A stretch of DNA of 64,000 bases from Treponema succinifaciens DSM 2489 (GTDB lineage Bacteria; Spirochaetota; Spirochaetia; Treponematales; Treponemataceae): assembly GCF_000195275.1 (NCBI RefSeq), contig NC_015385.1:124001-188000 (forward strand), written 5' to 3'. This document shows, in pieces, positions 49,828 through 58,445 of this stretch (positions are counted from its first letter, which is position 1; each line of letters begins with the position of its first letter). A program made the translations under genes and the position numbers. The notes below the pieces were generated by a model, which saw only the letters and a list, made by a program, of their open reading frames with translations, did no database searches and was not told the DNA's origin.

Positions 49828-50994
49828 TTACCAGTTTTCAATCGCATTTCTTGGAACACGGACTTTTATATATGCTTTGCATGCTGAAGTGTCATAAAAC
49901 TCATTTACTATTTCGTAAGGAAGTTGCGAGTTTGTTGCAGTGTCTGTATGCTGCGTAATATTTTTTATATGCTCACTTTTTTCATCTGACTGCGATGCCT
50001 GTGCAGAAGCAATTGTCTTTGAAGAAATTTCTAAAGACGAAATTGAAGAGAGCTCGCTTAATGCGTAAATTTTTGCAAGCTGAACGGCAGTTTCTTTGTC
50101 GCCCTTTTGTTTCGTTCCGCAGGCATAATAATAATCATTGTCTTTTTTTATTCCAAACTCATACCATTCGGGGATATTTTTATCTGGATAATATATTTCA
50201 TATCCTGTTTTTGCAGGTTTCCAAAGCACTGACTGTGCGGTTTCTGTATGAGCTGAAATAGAATTTACAGTGGAGAATATATTCTGATTTTGGCTGCTTC
50301 CGTATCCACTGCCTGTTGTCGTTAAGGTTTTCAGGTCAAGTCCTCCTCCAGGTGAAAAAACACCTCTTGATTCAGATTCTATCGATGTGTTTGAACTTAC
50401 CATTTGTCCCATGGAAATTTTTATTGTCTGGCTGTATCCGTTATAGAATGTTCCGTCGGCGTTTATAACTCCCGTGCCCCCTCCTTTGTAAACACCTTTT
50501 GCAACTTCTATTTCTATTTCGCTTCCCGATTTGTCTTTAAGCTTGTATTTTCCATCATAGGAACTGAATAGGGATTCCGCTCCTGTTCCGTGCCAAAGAA
50601 GAACGCAATGTTGTGTCAATAGATATGTTGTACTGTTTTCTTCAATTAGCATGCGGAAGTGCATTCTTCCGTCTTTTTCTGCATATCCATTTAGCGAAGG
50701 ATTGCCTGGGCTTGATAGAGTCAAGTCGTCATTTACTTGTATGATAAAATTTAGTTCAGGCTCAAAGAACTGTGATTCCTTTACGAATACAGCTTGTCCA
50801 TATCCTTTTCTGTCTATGTTTATGCTGTATTCTATTTCCGGCGAAATGAAGTCGTAGCTTTCCATTGTGCGCTCATAAGTATAGTAATATATTCCGTCCT
50901 TAAAAGAATGGTTTAAGGACTGCTCAAGATTATTTGGGGTTGATGTGCATGAAACAAGAAATGTCGCTAAAAAAATAAAACTGAATTTTTTCAT
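49828..50994 (-). CDS. Lipoprotein with LPP20-like C-terminal region
   Basis: This 388-residue lipoprotein (MKKFSFIFLATFLVSCTSTP) has an N-terminal about 240 residues that look like beta-rich repeats without a known family. The C-terminal about 130 residues (YYACGTKQKGDKETAVQLAK, then IYALSELSSISSLEI and YEIVNEFYDTSACKAYIKVR) resemble the LPP20/LptE-like domain seen in spirochaete and Helicobacter lipoproteins. AAGGA precedes the ATG at 50994; the frame continues upstream into the ExoIII gene, but that extension is an artefact. It is 20 bp downstream of the exonuclease gene on the same strand. Confidence 0.75.
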   Translation of the reverse strand: MKKFSFIFLATFLVSCTSTPNNLEQSLNHSFKDGIYYYTYERTMESYDFISPEIEYSINIDRKGYGQAVFVKESQFFEPELNFIIQVNDDLTLSSPGNPSLNGYAEKDGRMHFRMLIEENSTTYLLTQHCVLLWHGTGAESLFSSYDGKYKLKDKSGSEIEIEVAKGVYKGGGTGVINADGTFYNGYSQTIKISMGQMVSSNTSIESESRGVFSPGGGLDLKTLTTTGSGYGSSQNQNIFSTVNSISAHTETAQSVLWKPAKTGYEIYYPDKNIPEWYEFGIKKDNDYYYACGTKQKGDKETAVQLAKIYALSELSSISSLEISSKTIASAQASQSDEKSEHIKNITQHTDTATNSQLPYEIVNEFYDTSACKAYIKVRVPRNAIENW

Positions 50995-51014
50995 AATATT
51001 TTCCTTTATTAATA

Positions 51015-51770
51015 TTAAAATTCCATATCCAGCTCGACCGGGCAGTGGTCGCTTCCAAGAATTTCCGTGTGGATTTTCGCGCCGGTCATCTTGTCCTTTA
51101 TGCTGTCGGAAACGAGGAAATAGTCGATCCGCCAGCCTGTGTTCTTTTCGCGGGCGTGGAATCTGTACGACCACCAGCTGTAGACTCCGGCGGTGTCGGG
51201 GTAGAAGTGGCGGAAGCTGTCCGTGAATCCTGACGAAAGCAGCTCTGTCATTTTTCCGCGCTCCTCGTCCGTGAATCCGGCGTTTCGGCGGTTCGTCTTG
51301 GGATTCTTGATGTCGATTTCCTCGTGGGCGACGTTCATGTCTCCGCAGACAATCACGCCTTTTTTAAGGGCGAGCGTTTTTAGATACGCGCGGAAGTCGT
51401 CCTCCCATTTCATTCTGTATTCAAGGCGGCGAAGCTCGTCCTGTGAATTCGGCGTGTAGACCGTCACAAGAAAAAATTTCTCGTATTCAAGTGTGATTAC
51501 GCGGCCTTCCGTGTCGTGCTCTGCGATTCCGATTCCGTAGCTTGCGGAAATAGGCTCGTGCTTTGTGAAAACCGCTGTTCCTGAGTAGCCTTTTTTTTCG
51601 GCGTAGTTCCAGAACTGATGATAGTCCGGGAGCTCCATCTGAATCTGCCCGGCCTGGAGCTTTGTCTCCTGCAGGCAGAAAAAATCCGCGTCGAGCGAGC
51701 CGAACGCCTCCATAAAGTTTTTTCCCATCACGGCGCGAAGTCCGTTCACGTTCCACGAGATGAATTTCAT
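51015..51770 (-). CDS. xth: Exodeoxyribonuclease III / AP endonuclease
   Basis: This 251-residue EEP-superfamily enzyme repairs abasic sites and resects 3' ends. Motifs are KFISWNVNGLRA (Asn), CLQETKLQ (metal Glu), YSGTAVFTK, VTVYTPNSQ, CGDMNVAHEEID (Asp-Asn pair), GVYSWWSYRFHAREKNTGWR, and the terminal GSDHCPVELDM (catalytic His). Length and layout match the E. coli/Bacillus ExoA type. The gene uses G+C-rich codons (CTC, GCG, TCC), in contrast with its neighbours. Confidence 0.96.
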   Translation of the reverse strand: MKFISWNVNGLRAVMGKNFMEAFGSLDADFFCLQETKLQAGQIQMELPDYHQFWNYAEKKGYSGTAVFTKHEPISASYGIGIAEHDTEGRVITLEYEKFFLVTVYTPNSQDELRRLEYRMKWEDDFRAYLKTLALKKGVIVCGDMNVAHEEIDIKNPKTNRRNAGFTDEERGKMTELLSSGFTDSFRHFYPDTAGVYSWWSYRFHAREKNTGWRIDYFLVSDSIKDKMTGAKIHTEILGSDHCPVELDMEF

Positions 51771-51784
51771 ATTCTGTTCCTTTT

Positions 51785-51883
51785 TTATTTTTTGTAGAAT
51801 CCGTTTTCACATTTTGAGAATGCGTATCCGCAGATGATTACTTCCGCGTTGTCTGCCAGTTCCTTGATTTTTTCAGTATTCAA
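51785..51883 (-). pseudogene. Truncated remnant of a small protein
   Basis: From a TTG with GGAAG just upstream, a 32-codon frame reads NTEKIKELADNAEVIICGYAF and then stops at KCENGFYKK. It resembles the beginning of a small Treponema/Clostridia protein family that I recall as 70-80 residues long, so it is probably a stump. It directly overlaps the end of the next upstream remnant. Confidence 0.45.
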
Positions 51884-52153
51884 TTTTCACTTCCTTTATC
51901 GGGGCTAGAAATTCTTTTTCATTAAAATGCAAATCTTTCAGAATTGGAATCAGGTCGATGTATTCTTCTGTGAGACCGAGTTTTTTGTAGTCTGCGGTTA
52001 CAACCAGATAGCCTGAATCCCATTTTTGACTTCTGTGTATTTTTTCAGCGCGGCTGAGGTTCTGAATCTTATGCTGTGGTTCTTAAAAGTGAATGATGTG
52101 TATTTTCTGCAGCTGCTCAGAACCGCATAATCCGGCGTTTTTGGTGCTTCCAT
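51873..52153 (-). pseudogene. Frameshifted remnant, unknown family
   Basis: From ATG at 52153 the frame reads MEAPKTPDYAVLSSCRKYTS, FTFKNHSIRFRTSAALKKYT, and then runs out of frame. In another frame the protein continues WDSGYLVVTADYKKLGLTEE, YIDLIPILKDLHFNEKEF, and ends VKIEY at 51873. The switch lies near 52025-52035. No known domain is recognised. Together with the neighbouring stump it represents a decayed two-gene unit. Confidence 0.55.
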
Positions 52154-52254
52154 GTTTTCATAATACTACATCGTTTTTTTTCAGTCTATAAAGCGGGGAG
52201 GGGATGGAAAAATGGGCTAAATGAAAAAAAATTAACAAAAATTTATAAAAGTAC

Positions 52255-52281
52255 TTGATAAATCCCGGGGGGGGGTACAAT
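52255..52281 (+). promoter_or_regulatory. Promoter with G9 tract in the spacer (phase-variation candidate)
   Basis: TTGATA (52255-52260) and TACAAT (52276-52281) are separated by 15 bp, nine of them G (52267-52275). The spacing is two short of optimal in this sequence, so the promoter is probably weak or OFF here. Confidence 0.8.
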
Positions 52282-52331
52282 AGAGGCTGCTGAATTTTTT
52301 CAGCGTAATCTATTTTTTAAGGAGTGAACTT

Positions 52332-52679
52332 ATGAGAAAGTTTGCTAAAATTTCAGCTGTATTGGCAGCTATGGTTCTTGCGCTTGCATTTGTAGGCTGC
52401 AAAGATGACGACGACGATCCAAGCGTTGTAACAACTTGGGCTATATCAGAGGAAGGCTACAAAGCAGTGCTGACTTTCTATGATAATGGTACCGCAAAAC
52501 TTGAAGGTTCTGATGAAGAAGGAGGTTTTTCAGAAACAGGAAAGTATTCGGGCGACACAACAAAAGATGGTGAAATTGTAATTTTTTATGATGATGGCGA
52601 AACAGGAACTGCTGTCATAAAAACTGAGAGTGGTAAAACTTACCTTAAATGGGATTACGAAACATATTCTAAGCAGTAG
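52332..52679 (+). CDS. Small acidic lipoprotein
   Basis: This 115-residue lipoprotein has signal peptide and lipobox MRKFAKISAVLAAMVLALAFVGC, followed by an Asp-rich tether (KDDDDDPS). The mature part is a small beta-rich domain (TWAISEEGYKAVLTFYDNGT, AKLEGSDEEGGFSETGKYSG, EIVIFYDDGETGTAVI, broken here), of the kind seen in short surface lipoproteins with a lipocalin-like sandwich. AAGGAG precedes the ATG. It is monocistronic between a poly-G promoter and a terminator, consistent with a stand-alone, switchable surface antigen. Confidence 0.82.
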   Translation: MRKFAKISAVLAAMVLALAFVGCKDDDDDPSVVTTWAISEEGYKAVLTFYDNGTAKLEGSDEEGGFSETGKYSGDTTKDGEIVIFYDDGETGTAVIKTESGKTYLKWDYETYSKQ

Positions 52680-52706
52680 TTTTTCATTTTTGAATTAAAT
52701 TTTTAA

Positions 52707-52739
52707 GCTCCACAGGAATTCCTGCGGGGCTTTTTTTTT
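52707..52739 (+). terminator. Intrinsic terminator after the lipoprotein gene
   Basis: The stem GCTCCACAGG / CCTGCGGGGC (one mismatch, one G-U) with loop AATT is followed by T9. Confidence 0.9.
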
Positions 52740-52798
52740 GCTAAAAGAAATGTTAAATTATTTTATAGATACACACTTTTTATCAGCAAGGAATCTTT

Positions 52799-53545
52799 AT
52801 GCAAGGATATATTCATCAGCTGGAATCTTTTGGTTCTGTGGACGGACCGGGCGTTCGTTTTATAATCTTTTTTTCAGGCTGTCCTTTAAGATGCAAATAT
52901 TGCCACAACCCGGACACTTGGGACATGGCAAAGGGCAAGCTTTACACTGCGGATGAGCTTTTAAATGAAGCTTTAAGCTGCAAGGCTTATTGGGGCGCAA
53001 AAGGTGGAATCACGGTTTCTGGCGGAGAGCCTTTAATGCAGCTTGATTTTTTGCTTGAGCTTTTTACAAAGGCAAAGGAAAAAGGAGTCAACACTTGCAT
53101 CGACACTGCCGGTGGTCCGTTCACAAAAGAAGGCGAATGGTTTGAAAAATTCAAAAAGCTTATGGAAGTTACAGACATTCTTCTGATGGACATTAAGCAC
53201 ATTGATGAAGAGGAACACATAAAACTTACCGGTCGCACTGGAAAAAATATAATTGAAATGTTCCGCTATCTTGATGAAATTAAAAAGCCAATCTGGATTC
53301 GCCATGTTCTTGTTCCGGGCATTACAGACAATGATGAATATCTTTTGCGCACAAGAGATTTTATCCGCACACTTTCGAATGTTCAACGTGTGGAAATTCT
53401 TCCTTACCACGGACTTGGCGCAATGAAATACAAGGACCTTGGCATTGACTACGTTTTAAAAGATACAGAAAGTCCTTCCGCGGAACGTGTGGCAAATGCG
53501 AAAAAAATCCTTGAATGCGAAAAATATGACGGCTGGAAAAAGTAA
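52799..53545 (+). CDS. pflA: Pyruvate formate-lyase activating enzyme
   Basis: This 248-residue radical-SAM protein puts the glycyl radical on PflB. It has SVDGPGVRFIIFFSGCPLRC with the cluster motif CPLRCKYCHNPDTW (CxxxCxxC), GGITVSGGEPLMQ (SAM-binding GGE), DTAGG, and LMDIKHID. Length is typical of PflA. AAGGA lies six bases upstream of the ATG. It is separated from pflB by the lipoprotein and exonuclease genes and is followed by a porin-like gene with its own promoter. Confidence 0.96.
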   Translation: MQGYIHQLESFGSVDGPGVRFIIFFSGCPLRCKYCHNPDTWDMAKGKLYTADELLNEALSCKAYWGAKGGITVSGGEPLMQLDFLLELFTKAKEKGVNTCIDTAGGPFTKEGEWFEKFKKLMEVTDILLMDIKHIDEEEHIKLTGRTGKNIIEMFRYLDEIKKPIWIRHVLVPGITDNDEYLLRTRDFIRTLSNVQRVEILPYHGLGAMKYKDLGIDYVLKDTESPSAERVANAKKILECEKYDGWKK

Positions 53546-53563
53546 TTTTATTGAAAATTCAGA

Positions 53564-53592
53564 TTGACAAAACAACTGATTTTGTTTAAGTT
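53564..53592 (+). promoter_or_regulatory. Promoter of the porin-like gene
   Basis: TTGACA, 17 bp, TAAGTT. TTTGTTTAAGTT occurs here and again at about 53636-53647, a direct repeat 55 bp apart that could bind a regulator. Confidence 0.55.
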
Positions 53593-53665
53593 AGTCCTTG
53601 TAAACAAAAGTTAGCTTAGGCTAATAACATCTGGCTTTGTTTAAGTTTTTGTTCGAGGAGTATCT

Positions 53666-54799
53666 ATGAAAATCAATTTTAAGGGTGCTGTTGCTTTTGC
53701 CGCGGCCTCTTTACTTTCTGTTTCCGCATTTGCACAGACTGTGGAATTCACAAACGAACTTTCTTCTGACGTTACAGCAATCAGAAAAGGAAAAGTTTAC
53801 AATGGCGGTGAAGACGAAACAACAAAGGACTTTGCCGGACTTGAAGAAAATGTTGTTGCGACTTTCACTTCAGAAAAAGTAGATGCAGAGCTTGATGTTA
53901 CTTTCATTCTTGACGACTGGAACGACAGAAACTTTGGTTTTGCTTGGGACGATGTAAGCTGGTTCGTTGAATACCGCCCAGTTGAAATGTTTGCCCTTGG
54001 ATTCCATGAAGATGTTTGGCTTGAAGGTTCTTACCTCCCGATATACGATGACAATGTTGCTTTGGGAAATCTTGGTTCAGAAGGATTCACTGTTGCTGTA
54101 ACACCAATTGAAGGTCTTAAGTTTGCAGTTACAGTTCCGTTTGGCGGCGAGAACAACGTAAATTATTTCACTAGCAAAGATGAAAATGATGACACTGTAA
54201 ATCTTAATATTGGATTCGGCGCAGAATATGCTTTTGAAGAAATGTTCACAATTGGAGCCGCAGTTTCAAATGTTTCAGACAGCGACAACCGTGGCTTTGG
54301 TGTTTACGCAATGGTAAAGCCTCTTGCTGAACAGGATTTTTTAATCCGCGCAGGTTATGCTTATAGCAAATCACAGGATGATATTGAAGAAGACGGCGAG
54401 GTTGTTGGAAAAGCTTATAATTCAGGATTTGATGATTTGAGCATTTCTGAAGATTTCGGCGTATTCGGAAAGAGCCTTTTCAATGTTTCTGTTGAATATT
54501 CTCTTGATGCTTTGAGTTTTTCTGCGGAAACACTTTTCAACACAGATGACAAAAATTCAGAATACGATATGTACTTTGCGGCTTGTGTAGGCTATGAGCT
54601 TTCAGAATCCTTGAGTGCGGATGTTACAGGAAAATTCTTGTTTGACAAAACTTCAGACGGAGCAGAACCTGTAATCGGTGTAAATCCTAATTTTGCATAT
54701 ACTTTCGGAAACCATACATTCTCTGCTGGCTTGAACTACGAAACTTGCGACGGAGATTCATTTATTTCAATTCCGCTTTCCTGGAGCTATTCTTTCTAA
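53666..54799 (+). CDS. Outer-membrane beta-barrel (porin-like) protein
   Basis: This 377-residue protein has a Sec signal peptide (MKINFKGAVAFAAASLLSVSAFA). The rest is short alternating strands rich in Gly, Asp and aromatic residues, ending in an aromatic C-terminal strand with terminal Phe (PLSWSYSF), the usual mark recognised by the BAM machinery. No named porin family is certain; Treponema genomes have several such abundant barrels. GAGGAG precedes the ATG. It is monocistronic with its own promoter and a terminator, suggesting high expression. Confidence 0.82.
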   Translation: MKINFKGAVAFAAASLLSVSAFAQTVEFTNELSSDVTAIRKGKVYNGGEDETTKDFAGLEENVVATFTSEKVDAELDVTFILDDWNDRNFGFAWDDVSWFVEYRPVEMFALGFHEDVWLEGSYLPIYDDNVALGNLGSEGFTVAVTPIEGLKFAVTVPFGGENNVNYFTSKDENDDTVNLNIGFGAEYAFEEMFTIGAAVSNVSDSDNRGFGVYAMVKPLAEQDFLIRAGYAYSKSQDDIEEDGEVVGKAYNSGFDDLSISEDFGVFGKSLFNVSVEYSLDALSFSAETLFNTDDKNSEYDMYFAACVGYELSESLSADVTGKFLFDKTSDGAEPVIGVNPNFAYTFGNHTFSAGLNYETCDGDSFISIPLSWSYSF

Positions 54800-54828
54800 T
54801 TTAATAAATTTAAATTAAGAAATTTTTT

Positions 54829-54874
54829 ATGCCGTTTGCCCAGTAAAATTTTTGCTAGGCAGGCGGCATTTTTG
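54829..54874 (+). terminator. Intrinsic terminator after the porin-like gene
   Basis: ATGCCG and CGGCAT close a stem continued by TTGCC/GGCA, followed by T5. It immediately precedes the promoter of the next gene. Confidence 0.8.
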
Positions 54875-54879
54875 TTTTG

Positions 54880-54908
54880 TTGAAAATTTGCTTTGCGCAT
54901 GGTAGAAT
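54880..54908 (+). promoter_or_regulatory. Promoter of the HD-GYP gene (leaderless)
   Basis: TTGAAA, 17 bp, TAGAAT, then seven bases to the ATG at 54916. No Shine-Dalgarno. Confidence 0.65.
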
Positions 54909-54915
54909 CTTTTGA

Positions 54916-55722
54916 ATGGGCGAAAACGACGATGTTCTGACAGAAATTATTCCTTTTATTCAGGATTTGATTCCGGGAATTCCTGCCGCTCTTGTTTTGT
55001 TTTTGACAAAGGTTGCTTTTTTTATTTTTGTCTGCAACTTGTTTGCTTTTATTGTCTTTGGTCTTGCTCTTCATTTTAAAAGAAGAATTTCAGCGAAAAG
55101 ATATTTAAAGAATCTTCCAGTTTCAAAAGACTTGGAAAAAATCGAGCCTGAGCTTAGAAAAAAACTTTTTAACCTTGTGCGTCAATGCGTTGTTCTTGGG
55201 TCTGTAATTGATTCTTATACAAACAGAAAATCAAATTCAAAAAAAGTCAGCATGATTGTATTTAGTTTTTTAAAAGACAAGGAGCCTTTGGAGCGGATTC
55301 TTTTTTATGCAGCGGCAATGGTTTACGATGCTGGTTATTTGGAATTCAAGCAGTCGCTTTTTCATTCGGAAGTTTTAAGCAGAAAAGAAGAAATTTTTTT
55401 GCGCACTCATGTTGCAAGAGGACTTTTTCAGCTTGATTTTGTTCCGTATGAATATAAAAGCATATTTTGGGAAGCGGTGTTTTTTCATCATGAAAATCAA
55501 AATGGAACTGGATTTCCAGACGGACTTAATGGAGATAAAATTCCTTATGTGGCGCGTCTTATTCATTTGACGGAAGATTACGTTTCTCTTGTGCGGCAGG
55601 ACGGATATAAAAAATCTTTGTCCAGAAAAAAAGCGTTGGACGAGCTGAAAAAAGTTTCATTTAAATATGACCCGGAGCTTCTTCTGCTTCTTGAAAAAAT
55701 TTTGCTTACGCGTAAAAAATAA
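54916..55722 (+). CDS. Membrane HD-GYP-like protein with degenerate HD site
   Basis: This 268-residue protein has one long hydrophobic segment (about 22-55) that anchors it in the membrane, and a C-terminal HD-GYP-type domain. The GYP region is recognisable (FFHHENQNGTGFPDGLNGDK, then IPYVARLIHLTEDY), but the first metal pair normally reading HD is YD (AMVYDAGYLEF) and GYP reads GFP. HD-GYP enzymes hydrolyse cyclic di-GMP. Loss of the first His suggests weak or no catalysis and perhaps a sensing role. The ATG is fixed by the adjacent promoter. Confidence 0.78.
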   Translation: MGENDDVLTEIIPFIQDLIPGIPAALVLFLTKVAFFIFVCNLFAFIVFGLALHFKRRISAKRYLKNLPVSKDLEKIEPELRKKLFNLVRQCVVLGSVIDSYTNRKSNSKKVSMIVFSFLKDKEPLERILFYAAAMVYDAGYLEFKQSLFHSEVLSRKEEIFLRTHVARGLFQLDFVPYEYKSIFWEAVFFHHENQNGTGFPDGLNGDKIPYVARLIHLTEDYVSLVRQDGYKKSLSRKKALDELKKVSFKYDPELLLLLEKILLTRKK

Positions 55723-55750
55723 AAGTTAGTTGAGCTGCTGTTTTCGAAAA

Positions 55751-55779
55751 TTGCAATTTTTAAAAGTAACTTGTATACT
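55751..55779 (+). promoter_or_regulatory. Promoter of pepT
   Basis: TTGCAA, 17 bp, TATACT, then ten bases to the ATG at 55790. Leader of at most about four bases predicted. Confidence 0.55.
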
Positions 55780-55789
55780 TAAAATTATT

Positions 55790-57058
55790 ATGGAAGATAA
55801 ATTAAATATAAAAAATTCTTTGCTTGAGCGGTTTTTGAAATATGTAAAAATTTGGAGCGAAAGCGATTCTCAGAAAGCTGATTCTGGAATTATGCCCAGC
55901 ACTTCCGGTCAGAACGAAATGGCTTCTGTTTTGTGCGCTGAATTAAAATCGCTTGGACTTGAAAATGTCCAGACAACGGAGCATTGCTATACTTATGGAA
56001 TTCTTCCTGCGAACGGTTCCGCGGAATCTTCAATTTGTCTTCTTGCACACATAGATACTTCTGAAGAAGTTTCCGGAAAAAACGTAAATCCAAAGATTCA
56101 CAAAAACTATTCAGGTGGAAAAATTATTCTTTGCGGCGCAGAACTTGATCCGCAAAAAGATTCAGCACTTTCTCTTGCTGCAAAAAATGTCGAAACAATT
56201 ATAACGGGCGACGGAACAACATTGCTTGGTGCGGATGATAAAGCCGGCGTTGCGGAAATTGTTTCGTGCCTTGAATATCTTTTTAGCCATTCGGAACTAA
56301 AGCATCCTGCGATTGAAGTTATTTTTTCCCCGGATGAAGAAACAGGACACGGCATGGATAAAGTTCCGCTTGAGCTTTTAAAGTCAAAATGCGCTTACAC
56401 TGTGGACGGCGGACATATCGGCGAGCTTGAAACAGAATGTTTTAATGCGTTCAGGAGCGACGTTGTGTTCAAGGGAAATGCGACTCACACTGGAACTGCG
56501 CGTGGCACAATGGTAAACGCAATCAGCATGGCTTCATCCTTTGTTTCAAATCTTCCTGCTGGAGAACGCCCGGAAACAACAGACGGCAGGCAAGGATTTT
56601 TTGCGCCGATTTCAATTGAAGGTTCTATAGAAGAATCAAAGGTTTCTCTTTTGCTCCGCGATTTTTCTGCGGATGGAATGGAAAAAAGAAAATCTACGGT
56701 TGAGCTTCTTGCAAAAGCTGTTTCTGAGCTTTTTGGCGGAAAGGCTGAAGTTTTGCACACGCAGCAATATTTGAACATGAAAGAAAATCTAGACAAGAAT
56801 CCGAAAGTCGCAGAGAGGCTCATTTCAGCATATAAAGCAAGCGGAATCGAGCCGGTTTTTACTCCGATTCGTGGTGGCACTGACGGTTCCAGGCTTACGG
56901 AAATGGGAATTCCTTGCCCGAATATTTTTACAGGCGGACACAATTTTCATTCACGCAATGAATGGGCTAGCCTTGACCAGATGATAAAAGCAGTTGAAGT
57001 TCTAGTTCATCTTTGCTGTGGTGAAGATTTTCCGCAGATAATATTTTGCCCAAATTGA
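55790..57058 (+). CDS. pepT: Peptidase T (tripeptidase, M20 family)
   Basis: This 422-residue di-zinc aminopeptidase removes the N-terminal residue of tripeptides in the cytoplasm. The metal and catalytic residues are visible: [13 protein letters not shown] (His and catalytic Asp), [14 protein letters not shown] (bridging Asp), [12 protein letters not shown] (catalytic Glu pair), [11 protein letters not shown] (Asp), and [13 protein letters not shown] (final His). The start at 55790 is supported by a promoter just upstream and the family's usual N-terminus; an in-frame start 20 codons earlier overlaps the -35 region. Peptide use fits the window's opp transporter. Confidence 0.94.
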   Translation: MEDKLNIKNSLLERFLKYVKIWSESDSQKADSGIMPSTSGQNEMASVLCAELKSLGLENVQTTEHCYTYGILPANGSAESSICLLAHIDTSEEVSGKNVNPKIHKNYSGGKIILCGAELDPQKDSALSLAAKNVETIITGDGTTLLGADDKAGVAEIVSCLEYLFSHSELKHPAIEVIFSPDEETGHGMDKVPLELLKSKCAYTVDGGHIGELETECFNAFRSDVVFKGNATHTGTARGTMVNAISMASSFVSNLPAGERPETTDGRQGFFAPISIEGSIEESKVSLLLRDFSADGMEKRKSTVELLAKAVSELFGGKAEVLHTQQYLNMKENLDKNPKVAERLISAYKASGIEPVFTPIRGGTDGSRLTEMGIPCPNIFTGGHNFHSRNEWASLDQMIKAVEVLVHLCCGEDFPQIIFCPN

Positions 57059-57083
57059 AATTCATTCAAAATCTGTTTATAAT
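57055..57083 (+). promoter_or_regulatory. Promoter of murA (leaderless)
   Basis: TTGAAA, 17 bp, TATAAT, then six bases to the ATG at 57090. The -35 box overlaps the pepT stop codon. No Shine-Dalgarno is possible. Confidence 0.75.
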
Positions 57084-57089
57084 TGCACT

Positions 57090-58373
57090 ATGTATGAATA
57101 TAGAATAGAAGGCGGTTTTCCGATAAAGGGAACTATAAAAGCAAGCGGAAACAAAAATGCGGCTCTTCCTTGCATTGCGGCTTCCTTGCTTACTTCCGAA
57201 AAAGTTATTTTACGAAATATTCCAGAAATTGAAGATACAGGCGTTATGCTTTTGATCTTGCAGTCGTTTGGCGCAAAAGTTGAAAAGCTTTCTGAAAATG
57301 CGTGGGAAATAAATGCTTCTGAAATATCACGCAATGATATTCCTCCCGAGCTTAGCAAGAAAATCCGCGCTTCAATTCTTTTTGCAGGACCTTTGCTTGC
57401 CCGCACTGGAAAAGCTATAATGCCGCCTCCTGGTGGAGATGTCATTGGCCGCCGCCGTCTTGACACTCATTTTCTTGCGCTTGAGGAGCTTGGCGCGCGT
57501 GTTTCAATAGATAGAAAATTTGAGTTCAGCGCGAATAAGCTTGTTGGCTCTGATATTTTCCTTGACGAAACTTCTGTTACTGCCACAGAAAATGCTGTTA
57601 TGGCGGCTGTTCTTGCAGAAGGTTCAACAGAAATTACAAATGCGGCTAGCGAGCCTCATGTTCAGGATTTATGCAATATGCTGAATGCAATGGGCGCAAA
57701 AATTTCAGGAGTCGGATCAAATATTTTAAAGATTGAAGGTGTTAAAAAACTCAAGGGCTGCGATTTTTCGATTGGTCCGGATTTTATGGAAATAGGTTCG
57801 TTCATTGGACTTGCTGCCGCCACTCATGGCTCTATAAAGATTGAAGGAATCCGTGTAAATGATTTGCGTCCGCTGCGGATTTCTTTTAATAAACTTGGAA
57901 TCCGCTGGGATATTGAAGAAGATGTTCTTACAGTTTCTGCAGATCAGGAAATGAAAGTGAACACAGATTTAGGCGGAATGATTCCAAAAATTGATGACAG
58001 TCCTTGGCCGGGATTTCCGCCGGATTTAACTTCGATTATGACAGTTGTTGCAACCCAGGTTGAGGGAACTGTTTTGATTTTTGAAAAAATGTTTGAAAGC
58101 CGAATGTTCTTTGTGGACAAGCTTATAAGCATGGGCGCGCGCATTACACTTTGCGATCCTCACCGTGCAGTTGTCGCTGGTCCAAGTTCTCTTCATGGCG
58201 AGCATCTTGTTTCTCCTGATGTCCGTGCTGGAATGGCAATGGTTATTGCGGCTCTTTGCGCCCGTGGAGAAAGCCGGATTAGCAATGTGTATCAGATTGA
58301 ACGCGGCTACGAAAACCTTGTGGAACGCTTAAAATCCCTTGGCGCGCATATAGAAAAAATAGATGTCGCTTAA
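57090..58373 (+). CDS. murA: UDP-GlcNAc 1-carboxyvinyltransferase with Asp at the catalytic Cys position
   Basis: This 427-residue enzyme catalyses the first committed step of peptidoglycan synthesis, transfer of enolpyruvate from PEP to UDP-GlcNAc. Motifs are [16 protein letters not shown] (catalytic Lys-Asn), [42 protein letters not shown], and [13 protein letters not shown]. The loop that normally reads GGC-x-IG here reads [13 protein letters not shown], so the Cys that fosfomycin alkylates is Asp. Asp-type MurA is active but fosfomycin-insensitive in other bacteria. Transcription appears to begin at the start codon. Confidence 0.95.
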   Translation: MYEYRIEGGFPIKGTIKASGNKNAALPCIAASLLTSEKVILRNIPEIEDTGVMLLILQSFGAKVEKLSENAWEINASEISRNDIPPELSKKIRASILFAGPLLARTGKAIMPPPGGDVIGRRRLDTHFLALEELGARVSIDRKFEFSANKLVGSDIFLDETSVTATENAVMAAVLAEGSTEITNAASEPHVQDLCNMLNAMGAKISGVGSNILKIEGVKKLKGCDFSIGPDFMEIGSFIGLAAATHGSIKIEGIRVNDLRPLRISFNKLGIRWDIEEDVLTVSADQEMKVNTDLGGMIPKIDDSPWPGFPPDLTSIMTVVATQVEGTVLIFEKMFESRMFFVDKLISMGARITLCDPHRAVVAGPSSLHGEHLVSPDVRAGMAMVIAALCARGESRISNVYQIERGYENLVERLKSLGAHIEKIDVA

Positions 58374-58380
58374 TGCCTTG

Positions 58381-58409
58381 TTGAAATATAAATAAAAAAA
58401 GAATAATCT
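58381..58409 (+). promoter_or_regulatory. Promoter of thrS
   Basis: TTGAAA, 17 bp, TAATCT, leaving a leader of about 30 nt with a GAGGAA Shine-Dalgarno. No T-box is present. Confidence 0.6.
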
Positions 58410-58445
58410 ATGATGCTAATAGTATAGAATTTCGAGGAATTGAAA

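Noticed and set aside
50995-51174. 60-codon N-terminal extension of the LPP20-like lipoprotein
   Set aside because: It lies antiparallel in frame over the ExoIII gene, is Arg/Pro-rich, and precedes a perfect lipoprotein signal with its own Shine-Dalgarno.
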